Shown here piece by piece: positions 54,058-62,099 of a stretch of DNA of 64,000 nucleotides (position 1 is the stretch's first letter; each line of letters starts with the position of its first letter). The position numbers and the translations under genes are program-made. The DNA comes from a bacterium (lineage in GTDB: Bacteria > Hinthialibacterota > Hinthialibacteria > Hinthialibacterales > Hinthialibacteraceae). The notes beneath the pieces were generated by a model that saw nothing but the letters and a program-made list of their open reading frames with translations, was not told the DNA's origin and searched no databases. The DNA lies in contig WGLV01000002.1 of the NCBI GenBank assembly GCA_016125385.1, positions 1 to 64,000 on the forward strand. Reading direction: 5' to 3'.

Positions 54058-54468
54058 ATGCGGTACCGGCGATGGATCGGTTTATTACTGGTCTTCGTCT
54101 TTTGCCTTGACGGCGCTTCAACTCTCGTTTCCACCACATCCCAGGCTTCGCGTAACGTGGCAATCGATGAAGAACAATGCCACTGCACCTGTTGCGGCGA
54201 CGTGTGCCCGATGGGTAAGGCATGCTGTTGTTATGATAAAAACCATGCGGCGAATCGGTTGATACTTGCATTTCAACCGCAATCCTGCCAGCCGGATGGC
54301 GCCGTTGAACTCGCGGCTTCTTCATTCTGGATGTCGGTAAAATGGGTTCCATCCGACGGCTGCGCATCCGACACCCATCCGCATAAATCGTCATGGACGC
54401 CGATCAGTTCGCGCCCATTATTTGGAATCACTTTCCCGCCTCTGACGCCTCCTCCTCAATCCGTCTGA
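54058..54468 (+). CDS. Cysteine-rich secreted protein
   Basis: 136 residues. Signal peptide WIGLLLVFVFCLDGASTLVS; AGAAGGACTCC precedes the ATG. The mature N-terminus carries eight Cys within 18 residues (41, 43, 45, 46, 50, 56, 57, 58) in QCHCTCCGDVCPMGKACCCY, followed by two distant Cys. Such spacing suggests metal binding or a disulphide-rich knot. The C-terminus is Pro/Ser-rich. No family recognised. Upstream repeat structure and the strong promoter indicate controlled expression. Confidence 0.65.
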   Translation: MRYRRWIGLLLVFVFCLDGASTLVSTTSQASRNVAIDEEQCHCTCCGDVCPMGKACCCYDKNHAANRLILAFQPQSCQPDGAVELAASSFWMSVKWVPSDGCASDTHPHKSSWTPISSRPLFGITFPPLTPPPQSV

Positions 54469-54601
54469 TTTTTCTCTTGACATCTTGATACCCAATTTGC
54501 TGACACGGGCGTTCCGCTCTGGAGGTCGTGTCTCCATTTGAGCGAAATCATTCATAGCGGGCGTCGCTAGACACGTTCGTTATGAACCTGGGTACAGCCC
54601 G

Positions 54602-54630
54602 CGAAAATCACAAGAAAAACGTGATTTTCG
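54602..54630 (+). repeat. 10-bp palindrome in the leader of the FG-GAP gene
   Basis: CGAAAATCAC (54602-54611) and GTGATTTTCG (54621-54630) are perfect inverted copies with a nine-base loop AAGAAAAAC. It lies 47 bases before the ATG at 54677. No T-run follows; it could be an operator or an mRNA hairpin. Confidence 0.6.
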
Positions 54631-54676
54631 ATGACCGTAACTCTATTAACAAATATTAACGTTTGGAGACGTTTCT

Positions 54677-56365
54677 ATGAAATTTCAAACTACGGGCATG
54701 GTGTGCCTGTTTGTCATCTTTTTTTCAACATCCATTGGCGCGCAGGAGACGATGTTCGTCGACCGAAGCGTCGAGAGCGGATTGCAGGGCGATCTGATCT
54801 ACCGTCAATTGGGGGTTTCGTGGGCCGATGTCAATAATGACGGCTTACAGGATGTGTTCATCGCGACCTACCCGATTAACCAGTTGTTCATCAACCAGGG
54901 TGGCAACGTGTTCAGTGATGAGGCCGAATTGTACGGAGTCGACGATCCCCAGGCGGAAGCCGCGTGCGGCGTCTGGGGCGATTATGACGGCGACGGCGAT
55001 CTCGATCTTTTCGTCGGTAATCTATCGATGGTTGCTCCAGAAGACGGCGCAGCGATGACGCCGTTCGGCAACCGCCTGTATCGAAACGACGGCGCGAAAT
55101 TCACCGACGTGGCGGCGGTGGCGGGAGTATCGGGAATTCCCGAGGGCGTAACCGGTGGGACGACGAGTTGTTCATGGGCCGATTACGACGGCGATGGATG
55201 GCTCGATCTGCTGGTATGCAACCGCCTGTTCGGCGTGTTTCTCTATCACAATCAGGGCGATGGAACTTTCGTGGAACGGGCGCAGGCGGTTGGGCTGCGA
55301 AGCATGCCGATGTGGATGAGTTATGAACACGGCGCGTGGTGCGATTATGACCGCGACGGCGACGAAGACCTGTTTCTCTGCGCGGGAGAACCGGTGATGA
55401 TGAACATGGACAGCGGCTCCACAACCGGGATGTCAACGCCGATGCAGATGGCGGGTTCGCCCTCTTCCAATCGACTTTATCAGAACCAGGGAGATGGAAC
55501 CTTCATTAACGTAACGGAGAGCGCCGGACTGGTGTATGAAACAAACATGGCGCGAACACACACGGCGGTGTGGGGCGACTATAACAATGACGGCTGGCCC
55601 GATCTGTTTTCCGGAAACCGGGGGTCGATCACGATGAACACCGTCGCTAACAGCCGGCTTTATCTCAATCGCGGCGATGGAACTTTTGTCGATCAGAGTG
55701 AACAGGTGGGTATTGTCGATGAGTTCTCCGTCTTCGGCGCCGATTGGGCCGACGTTGACAACAACGGCTGGCTCGATCTGTACATCGCCATTCATCCCGA
55801 TATGCGCGATTATCCCGATCATCACATCAATCCGACGCGTATTCCACATCCTCTGTATATGGCGCGTGATGGCGGCGTGTTTGAAAACGTGGACGCTGAA
55901 CTCGCCGACTTGCCGTTCGTATCGGGCATCACCGATCTGGGGCATCAGGGCGGCGCGGTCTTCGCCGACTCTGACAACGACGGCGATCTCGATCTCGTCG
56001 TGGTGGAAGCGATGGGGCTGGGGCCGATGCGCTTTTACGAAAACACAAACGCGGCGGCGGGCGCTCACTGGATCGAGGTCGAATTGCACGCTCTCTCACC
56101 CAACGTCTTCGCGGTGGGAGCCAAAATCATTGTGACCACCGAATCGGGGATTCAGTACCGCGAAGTAGGCTCGGGCGCCGCCGGCTGGGGATCGCAGGCG
56201 CCGTTCGCACAGCACTTCGGGCTTGGTGATTCCGCTTCGGCTCAAGTTAAGGTGATCTGGCCCAATGGCGATGAGACCGATCTGGGGGTGCTTGAAGCGG
56301 ATCAGAAGCACGCTGCGTCTCAAGCGGCTCCGTCTTCATCTCACTGGGCGCTTTACCTGAATTGA
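54677..56365 (+). CDS. FG-GAP repeat / ASPIC-UnbV secreted protein
   Basis: 562 residues. Signal peptide CLFVIFFSTSIGA. Seven to eight FG-GAP/VCBS repeats with calcium loops, e.g. WADVNNDGLQDVFIA, WGDYDGDGDLDLFVG, WADYDGDGWLDLLVC, WGDYNNDGWPDLFSG and FADSDNDGDLDLVVV, give a beta-propeller. The ASPIC/UnbV domain follows (HWIEVELHALSPNVFAVGAK, then GSGAAGWGSQAPFAQHFGLG and KVIWPNGDETDLGVL). Surface or secreted location is expected. The stop overlaps the next ATG by one base (TGATG), so it is coupled to a pseudopilin. Function unknown; adhesion or sugar binding is a guess. Confidence 0.9.
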   Translation: MKFQTTGMVCLFVIFFSTSIGAQETMFVDRSVESGLQGDLIYRQLGVSWADVNNDGLQDVFIATYPINQLFINQGGNVFSDEAELYGVDDPQAEAACGVWGDYDGDGDLDLFVGNLSMVAPEDGAAMTPFGNRLYRNDGAKFTDVAAVAGVSGIPEGVTGGTTSCSWADYDGDGWLDLLVCNRLFGVFLYHNQGDGTFVERAQAVGLRSMPMWMSYEHGAWCDYDRDGDEDLFLCAGEPVMMNMDSGSTTGMSTPMQMAGSPSSNRLYQNQGDGTFINVTESAGLVYETNMARTHTAVWGDYNNDGWPDLFSGNRGSITMNTVANSRLYLNRGDGTFVDQSEQVGIVDEFSVFGADWADVDNNGWLDLYIAIHPDMRDYPDHHINPTRIPHPLYMARDGGVFENVDAELADLPFVSGITDLGHQGGAVFADSDNDGDLDLVVVEAMGLGPMRFYENTNAAAGAHWIEVELHALSPNVFAVGAKIIVTTESGIQYREVGSGAAGWGSQAPFAQHFGLGDSASAQVKVIWPNGDETDLGVLEADQKHAASQAAPSSSHWALYLN

Positions 56366-57000
56366 TGGATATCAAAATGGATAAAAAAGGATTCACTTTA
56401 ATAGAATTACTGATCGTCGTGGCGATCATCGGCATTCTCGCGGCGATCGCCGTTCCCAATTTTCTCAATGCGACGGTGCGGGCTAAAGTCGCGCGCGCAC
56501 AAGCCGATTTCCACGCATTGCGCAACGCGATCGAAGTATACGGTATGGAGAAGGCGGATTTTCCGCCTTCTCCCGTGTACGCCGGGGTGCGCGCGTATAA
56601 CTTTCGCGAGCGCTATCGCCCGTTGACCACGCCGGTGGCGTACCTGAACGTGGTTCCGCTCGATCCGTTTCCGCGCCGCAGCCGGTATGAGTTCGACACC
56701 GAAGCCGATATGCGGAAAATCGCGCCCGGTGCGGATGTTTATTCCTACTTCCGCTCCGATAAAGCGGGTCCGAACGGGAATTACAATTTCGGCGACGATA
56801 AGTGGATGGTTTCATCCAGCGGGCCGGACGGATATGTACAATACCTCGGCTATTTTCCCAGGACGAAAACAGAAGCGGATGAACTCTGCGCCCTGTGCCG
56901 GATTGATGTCCCTTCGTATGAATTGCAGGCGAAATTGTACGATCCCAGCAACGGCGTCGTCAGCGAAGGGGAATTGATTCAATGGGGAGGGCGGGAGTGA
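56365..57000 (+). CDS. Type II secretion / type IV pilin-like pseudopilin
   Basis: 211 residues. A short positive leader (MDIKMDKKG) precedes the cleavage point G^F and the methylated helix FTLIELLIVVAIIGILAAIA with Glu5. The soluble part contains YRPLTTPVAYLNVVPLDPFP and DDKWMVSSSGPDGYVQYLGY, a DPF-type loop close to the GspG/DUF1559-like family. An alternative ATG 12 bases later is possible. Pseudopilins form the secretion pseudopilus in the inner membrane. It is translationally coupled with the FG-GAP gene, suggesting export or surface display of that protein. Confidence 0.9.
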   Translation: MDIKMDKKGFTLIELLIVVAIIGILAAIAVPNFLNATVRAKVARAQADFHALRNAIEVYGMEKADFPPSPVYAGVRAYNFRERYRPLTTPVAYLNVVPLDPFPRRSRYEFDTEADMRKIAPGADVYSYFRSDKAGPNGNYNFGDDKWMVSSSGPDGYVQYLGYFPRTKTEADELCALCRIDVPSYELQAKLYDPSNGVVSEGELIQWGGRE

Positions 57001-57073
57001 TCGCGCACGCGTGAGTAACGGATTTGACTTAATTGATAGAATCCAACCTTTTCAATCGCCGGGTTTTGGGCTA

Positions 57074-57106
57074 GGATATATTCGTATATCCGGATAAACG
57101 GATATA
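57074..57106 (+). promoter_or_regulatory. Alternative-hairpin element in the metH leader
   Basis: GGATATA (57074-57080) pairs with TATATCC (57085-57091) across a TTCG loop. The same TATATCC can instead pair with GGATATA at 57100-57106 across GGATAAAC. The two stems exclude each other. A third partial partner CATATCC is at 57155-57161, and TCGCCC/GGGCGA forms a hairpin at 57174-57187. Neither a cobalamin nor a SAM riboswitch core was recognised. Confidence 0.55.
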
Positions 57107-57206
57107 TGGTTTTACCCGATTGGGTTCTAATCCACTTCGTGTGAGAGCGAATCTTCATATCCAGACACCAAATTCGCCCCCGGGCGATTGAGTAAAGGAA
57201 GGTTGT

Positions 57207-60200
57207 ATGCCAAACCCGGATCGTTTTCGTGAATCGCTTAATGACCGCATCCTCGTCTTTGACGGCGCGATGGGGACCTCCATCCAGAACATGAACCTGA
57301 CCGCCGACGATTTCGGCGGGGCGGAGCTGGAAGGCTGCAACGAGAATCTCGTGCTGACCCGCCCGGACGCCATCGAGTCGATTCACCGCAGTTTTCTGGA
57401 AGCCGGCGCGGATGTGATAGAAACGAACACTTTCGGTTCCACGCCGCTGGTGCTGGCGGAATACGGCTTGCAAGACCACGCGGCCGAGATCACGCGCGAA
57501 GCGGCGTTGATCGCGCGGCGCGCCGCCGACGCGCTGAGCACTGAATCAAAACCTCGATTCGTGGCGGGGTCGATGGGGCCTACGACGAAAAGCATCACCG
57601 TGACCGGTGGCGTGACCTTTCAACAGCTCGTCGATAATTTTTACCAGCAGGCAAAAGGGTTGATCGAAGGCGGAGTCGATGTGCTGTTGCTCGAAACCCA
57701 GCAGGACACGCGCAATACCAAGGCGGGTCTGCTCGGCATCGGCCGGGCCCGGGAGGAAACCGGCGTCCGTCTGCCCATCATGGTCAGCGGAACCATCGAG
57801 CCGATGGGAACCATGCTGGCGGGGCAGGGCGTCGACGCGCTGTACACTTCGCTCGAACACGCCGACTTGCTGTCGCTCGGAATCAATTGCGCCACCGGCC
57901 CGAAGTTTATGACAGACCACATTCGCTCGCTGGCCGAGATCGCGCGCTGTTTCGTCAGTTGCATCCCCAACGCGGGGTTGCCGGATGAAGAGGGCAATTA
58001 CAACGAGACGCCGGATATGATCGCGGGCGTACTGACGAACTTTATCCGCGAGGGCTGGGTGAACATTCTCGGCGGATGCTGTGGTACCACGCCGGCCCAC
58101 ATCGAAGCCATCGCGCGCGCGGCTGAAGGAAAGACGCCACGCGTTCCGAACAAGGAATTTCGCTGTCATTTTTCCGGCATCGATTATTTCGAAGCCACTG
58201 ACGAAAAACGCCCCATTCTGGTCGGCGAACGGACCAACGTGATCGGCAGCCGCAAGTTCAAGAATCTCATCTGTGATGAAAAGTTTGAAGAAGCCAGTGA
58301 GATCGGCCGTAAGCAAGCGCGAACCGGCGCACATATTCTTGACGTGTGTCTGGCTAATCCCGATCGAGAAGAAATCGACGATATGAAGCGATTTCTCGAA
58401 CAGGTCATCAAAAAAGTGAAACTGCCGTTGATGATCGATTCGACCGATGCTGAGGTTATCGAACTCGCGCTCACCTATTGCCAGGGCAAAAGCCTGATCA
58501 ACTCGATTAACCTCGAAGACGGGGAGGAACGATTTGAAAAAGTCGTTCCTATCGCGAAAAAATACGGCGCGGGCCTGGTGGTGGGCTGTATTGATGAAGA
58601 CCCAAAATCCGGTATGGCGGTTACCCGGAAGCGGAAGCTGGAAATCGCGAAGCGATCGTATGACCTGCTCGTTAACAAATATGGCGTAACTCCCGAAGAC
58701 ATCGTTTTCGATCCGCTGGTGTTCCCCTGTGCTACCGGTGATGAGAATTACATCGGTTCGGCGGAAGAGACCATCGAAGGAGTCCGCGCCATCAAACAGG
58801 CGTTGCCACGAACCCGAACCATTCTGGGAGTAAGTAACGTGTCGTTCGGGTTGCCGCCCGCCGGGCGTGAAGTGTTGAACTCGGTTTTCATCTATCACTG
58901 CGTCAAAGCCGGGCTCGACATGGCGATCGTCAACACCGAAAAACTGGAGCGCTATGCGTCGATCTCCGACGAAGAAAAGAAACTCGCCGACGACCTGTTG
59001 TTCAACCGGGGTGAAGACCCCATCGCGGCGTTCGCGGCGTTTTATAAAGACAAGACGGTGAAAGCGAAAGAAAAGGTCCCGCGTGACACCATGAGCGTGG
59101 AAGACCGCCTGGCTGGAGCCATCATTGAAGGCAGCAAAGAATTTCTGATCGAAGATCTCGACGAAGCGCTGCAGAAATACAAGCCGCTCGAAATCATTAA
59201 CGGCCCACTGATGGCTGGCATGGATGAGGTCGGCCGTCTCTTCGGCGCGAATGAACTGATCGTCGCCGAGGTCTTACAGAGCGCCGAGGCGATGAAGGCG
59301 GCGGTGGCGTACCTCGAACCGAAGATGGATAAAGGCGACGTCCAGGTGAAGGCGAAGATGCTGCTCGCCACAGTCAAAGGCGACGTTCACGACATCGGCA
59401 AGAATCTGGTGGAGATCATCTTTTCCAACAATGGGTACGAGATTATCAATCTGGGCATTAAGGTGCCTCCCGAGACCTTGCTGGAGGCGTTTCAGACGCA
59501 TAAAGCCGATATGATCGGCCTGTCGGGGCTGCTGGTGAAGTCAGCCCAGATGATGGTGACGACGGTGAAAGACCTGAAGTCGGCGGGAGTAAATGTCCCC
59601 ATACTGGTGGGCGGCGCGGCGTTATCGAATGCCTTCACCCGTAACAAGATCGCGCCGGAATACGGCGACCTGGTGGTATACGCCAGCGACGCCATGAACG
59701 GTCTCGATCTGGCCAACCAGATCGTCGATCCCAAACGGCGCCCCGAACTGGAGCAGAAAATCGCCGAGATGAGCGACCTGCTGCAGCAGCGCGCTCAGAA
59801 AAAAAGCGCCGCCGCCGAGCGCCCACGGCGTGAGCGCACTTCTTCGATTCGCCGGGATGTTCCCATCCCAACGCCGCCCGATTTCAAGGCGCACCTTATC
59901 GCGGAGCATCCCTTTGAAGAGGTGATGGAATACATCAATCCACAGATGCTGTACGGCAAACATCTCGGCTTGCGCGGCGTGTTCAGTCAGTTGCTTAAAG
60001 ACGGCGACGAAAAAGCCTTGACGCTGAAGAAGCAGGTCGAGGAAATGGTGGACCTGATTCTGGCGAATCAAATCCTCAAGCCGCGGGCGGTGTATCGCTT
60101 CTTCCCGGCGCGGTCTGAAGAGGATTCGATCGTGATTTTGAACGCGCCTCGCGGAAGCGAAATCGACCGCTTCACCTTCCCGCGTCAGTCCGATCTCGAC

Positions 60201-60710
60201 GAACTGTGCCTCAGCGATTTCGTCACATCCGACGGCGGCGACGCGGTTGGAATGTTTGTGACCACCACCGCCGATCCATCGTTGTATGAGTGGTCGGATC
60301 GCTTCAAAAAAGACGGCGAGTATCTGAAATCGCACATGCTGCAAGCCATCGCGATCGAAAGCGCGGAAGGCTTCGCGGAGTTGCTGCACAAGAAAATGCG
60401 CACGATGTGGGGTATCGCCGATTCTCCTGATCTGACGCAAAAGGAAATGTTCCACGCGAAATATCAGGGTCTGCGGGTCAGTTTCGGGTATCCGGCCTGC
60501 CCGCGGATGGAGGATCAGGTTCAACTGTTCCGGCTGCTCGACGTTGAAAAACAGATTGGCGTCGCGTTGACCGATGGCTATATGATGGAGCCGGAGGCTT
60601 CGGTTTCGGCGATGGTGTTCCACCATCCCGACGCGAAGTACTTCAATATCTCCGACAAGGATCTGCAGGCCTTCGAAGCGGCGCTGAACGCGCCCGCCGC
60701 AGCGGTATAA
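57207..60710 (+). CDS. metH: Cobalamin-dependent methionine synthase
   Basis: 1167 residues; AAAGGAAGG precedes the ATG. Domain order: homocysteine-binding barrel (RILVFDGAMGTSIQ, then INCATG and GGCCGTTPAH with the zinc Cys), pterin-binding barrel (LVGERTNVIGSRKFKNLI, LMIDSTDAEVIELAL), cap, B12-binding (GDVHDIGKNLV with cobalt ligand His728, then IGLSGLLVKSAQMM and LVGGAALSNAFT), and AdoMet reactivation (about 870-1160, with YGKHLGLRGVF, SFGYPACPRMED). All modules are intact, so it methylates homocysteine with methyl-folate. Slightly shorter than the 1227 residues of E. coli. Monocistronic, with a structured leader. Confidence 0.97.
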   Translation: MPNPDRFRESLNDRILVFDGAMGTSIQNMNLTADDFGGAELEGCNENLVLTRPDAIESIHRSFLEAGADVIETNTFGSTPLVLAEYGLQDHAAEITREAALIARRAADALSTESKPRFVAGSMGPTTKSITVTGGVTFQQLVDNFYQQAKGLIEGGVDVLLLETQQDTRNTKAGLLGIGRAREETGVRLPIMVSGTIEPMGTMLAGQGVDALYTSLEHADLLSLGINCATGPKFMTDHIRSLAEIARCFVSCIPNAGLPDEEGNYNETPDMIAGVLTNFIREGWVNILGGCCGTTPAHIEAIARAAEGKTPRVPNKEFRCHFSGIDYFEATDEKRPILVGERTNVIGSRKFKNLICDEKFEEASEIGRKQARTGAHILDVCLANPDREEIDDMKRFLEQVIKKVKLPLMIDSTDAEVIELALTYCQGKSLINSINLEDGEERFEKVVPIAKKYGAGLVVGCIDEDPKSGMAVTRKRKLEIAKRSYDLLVNKYGVTPEDIVFDPLVFPCATGDENYIGSAEETIEGVRAIKQALPRTRTILGVSNVSFGLPPAGREVLNSVFIYHCVKAGLDMAIVNTEKLERYASISDEEKKLADDLLFNRGEDPIAAFAAFYKDKTVKAKEKVPRDTMSVEDRLAGAIIEGSKEFLIEDLDEALQKYKPLEIINGPLMAGMDEVGRLFGANELIVAEVLQSAEAMKAAVAYLEPKMDKGDVQVKAKMLLATVKGDVHDIGKNLVEIIFSNNGYEIINLGIKVPPETLLEAFQTHKADMIGLSGLLVKSAQMMVTTVKDLKSAGVNVPILVGGAALSNAFTRNKIAPEYGDLVVYASDAMNGLDLANQIVDPKRRPELEQKIAEMSDLLQQRAQKKSAAAERPRRERTSSIRRDVPIPTPPDFKAHLIAEHPFEEVMEYINPQMLYGKHLGLRGVFSQLLKDGDEKALTLKKQVEEMVDLILANQILKPRAVYRFFPARSEEDSIVILNAPRGSEIDRFTFPRQSDLDELCLSDFVTSDGGDAVGMFVTTTADPSLYEWSDRFKKDGEYLKSHMLQAIAIESAEGFAELLHKKMRTMWGIADSPDLTQKEMFHAKYQGLRVSFGYPACPRMEDQVQLFRLLDVEKQIGVALTDGYMMEPEASVSAMVFHHPDAKYFNISDKDLQAFEAALNAPAAAV

Positions 60711-60757
60711 CCGCTGAAACAAACGCCGGCGGATTCTCGTATTATATTGAAACCCTG

Positions 60758-60780
60758 TGGGGCGGGATTTTCCCGCCCCA
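60758..60780 (+). terminator. Strong hairpin after metH
   Basis: TGGGGCGGGA (60758-60767), loop TTT, TCCCGCCCCA (60771-60780): ten perfect pairs. No T-run follows, so it may be a weak terminator, an mRNA end-protecting stem, or both. Confidence 0.55.
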
Positions 60781-60846
60781 TGCGTTATCATGTCCGTTGA
60801 TCGGATGCTTGTGGGAAACGAATTCATCGATTGAAAGGGAACGGGA

Positions 60847-61734
60847 ATGCGATCGAAATGGATGCTGTTCGCGGTCTTGCTCTGTGTATGCGTTAAGTCA
60901 ACCTTCGCTCAAGACGGCGCCGCCGATCCCGGAGCCCAGGTTGTGGGCATGATCGAAGAAGCCACCACGGTGGCGCATGTTGCGTTTCTCCACACCAATG
61001 ACTTTCAGGGTAACTTTGAACGGGCCGGACAGATGGAAGCCGCCATCCGTCGGCTGAGGCTGGAATATCCCGACTCGCTCCTTTTCGACGCCGGCGATTT
61101 TTTTGAGAGCAAGACGTACGCCGCGCTCGCTAACGAGGGGCAGGCGGTCGTCGATTTCATGAACCGGCTGGGGTATGACGGGATGACGCTGGGCGGCAAC
61201 GCGTTTCACGGCTTTCGCCTGAAAGATGTGCGCCGATGCATTCAGCGCTTTCAGTTTCCCGTTCTGTGCGCCAACGTGGTCGACGCAAAACTGGGCGATC
61301 CACTGGCGTTGCCTTATTGGACCTACGCGGTACGCGGAGCGCGTATCGGCGTGGTGGGCGCGTATGACGATGAACCGCTCAACGACGCGGGGCTGCACGT
61401 GATTCAGTCTCAACCGGTGGTTGAATATTACGCGTATCAGCTCAAGAACAAGGTCGATCTGGTGGTTGCGCTGACTCACGAGGGACTGGAAAAAGATAAG
61501 GAACTGGTGGATGAGATCCCCATTATTGATGTCATCATCGGCGGTTCATCCGAAGACGCCATGACCGAACCGCTTAAATACAAGGATACTCTGATCGTTC
61601 AGGCGGGCAGTCTGGGGCGTAATATCGGCGTGTTGGAACTCGATATCGACCTGGAAGCCAACCGAGTGGCATCGTACCAGGGACGGCTGGCTCCGGTTGA
61701 ACCGGAAAAGACCGTTAAATCGAATTTCGAATAA
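60847..61734 (+). CDS. 5'-nucleotidase/UshA-like protein with eroded active site
   Basis: 295 residues. Signal peptide WMLFAVLLCVCVKSTFA. The metallophosphatase fold is seen in HTNDFQGNFE (49-58), LLFDAGDFFESK (Asp84), TLGGNAFHGF (114-123), VALTHEGLEKD and VIIGGSSEDAM. In active family members the motifs are HxNDxHG, GNHE/D and GGHS/TH; here His54 is Gln, the GNH set has become GGNA, and GGHSH is GGSSE. Asp52, Asp84 and the THEG His are retained. A non-catalytic or altered metal site is likely. The C-terminal substrate domain of UshA is absent. Secreted to the periplasm. Confidence 0.8.
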   Translation: MRSKWMLFAVLLCVCVKSTFAQDGAADPGAQVVGMIEEATTVAHVAFLHTNDFQGNFERAGQMEAAIRRLRLEYPDSLLFDAGDFFESKTYAALANEGQAVVDFMNRLGYDGMTLGGNAFHGFRLKDVRRCIQRFQFPVLCANVVDAKLGDPLALPYWTYAVRGARIGVVGAYDDEPLNDAGLHVIQSQPVVEYYAYQLKNKVDLVVALTHEGLEKDKELVDEIPIIDVIIGGSSEDAMTEPLKYKDTLIVQAGSLGRNIGVLELDIDLEANRVASYQGRLAPVEPEKTVKSNFE

Positions 61735-61757
61735 TCACTTTTCATGCGGGTGCGATC

Positions 61758-62075
61758 ATGAATGATGAGATGGGTTTTCATCTGCACCAGGGTGATGAAG
61801 GCGACGATTTCCGCGTGCTGAAAAACCCATGCGTTGCCGATTGCAATACAGAGATCGGCCGCGTAACGCTGATCCTTGACCGGGAATATCCCCGTATGCT
61901 TTTTGTGCAAATCAACGAGGAATGGCGCAAGTGCATCATGCTGGACGAAGAGTACGCTCGCTTCCGTGACGACATGGAAGTGCATGATTTTCTGGTGCGT
62001 TTTCAGTCAACGGGGATGTTTAATCAGTTGATTGAAGAAGAAAAAAAACTGGATGAGGGGTGGAAAGCGCTGTGA
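61758..62075 (+). CDS. Small hypothetical protein
   Basis: 105 residues, acidic, without a membrane or export segment. Begins MNDEMGFHLHQGDEGDDFRV; the body has VTLILDREYPRMLFVQINEE and DMEVHDFLVRFQSTGMFNQL, and ends LIEEEKKLDEGWKAL. No family recognised. It lies 23 bases after the nucleotidase-like gene on the same strand and probably shares its transcript. The start is uncertain because the upstream GCGGGTGCGATC is a weak ribosome site. Confidence 0.6.
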   Translation: MNDEMGFHLHQGDEGDDFRVLKNPCVADCNTEIGRVTLILDREYPRMLFVQINEEWRKCIMLDEEYARFRDDMEVHDFLVRFQSTGMFNQLIEEEKKLDEGWKAL

Positions 62076-62099
62076 TTCACCAGCCATCCACGGTAAAAA

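Noticed and set aside
57001-57206. Cobalamin or SAM riboswitch before metH
   Set aside because: The conserved cores (B12 box, SAM-I kink-turn, SAH motif) could not be found; only alternative hairpins are visible, reported as a separate finding.
57546-58898. Long open frame (450 codons) on the minus strand opposite metH
   Set aside because: It is exactly antisense to a well-conserved metH and has a low-complexity His/Asp-rich composition typical of reverse reading of GC-rich coding DNA. No family similarity and no ribosome site.
60758-60780. metH stem as a proven intrinsic terminator
   Set aside because: A T-run is absent, so the stem was kept as a hairpin with moderate confidence rather than a firm terminator.
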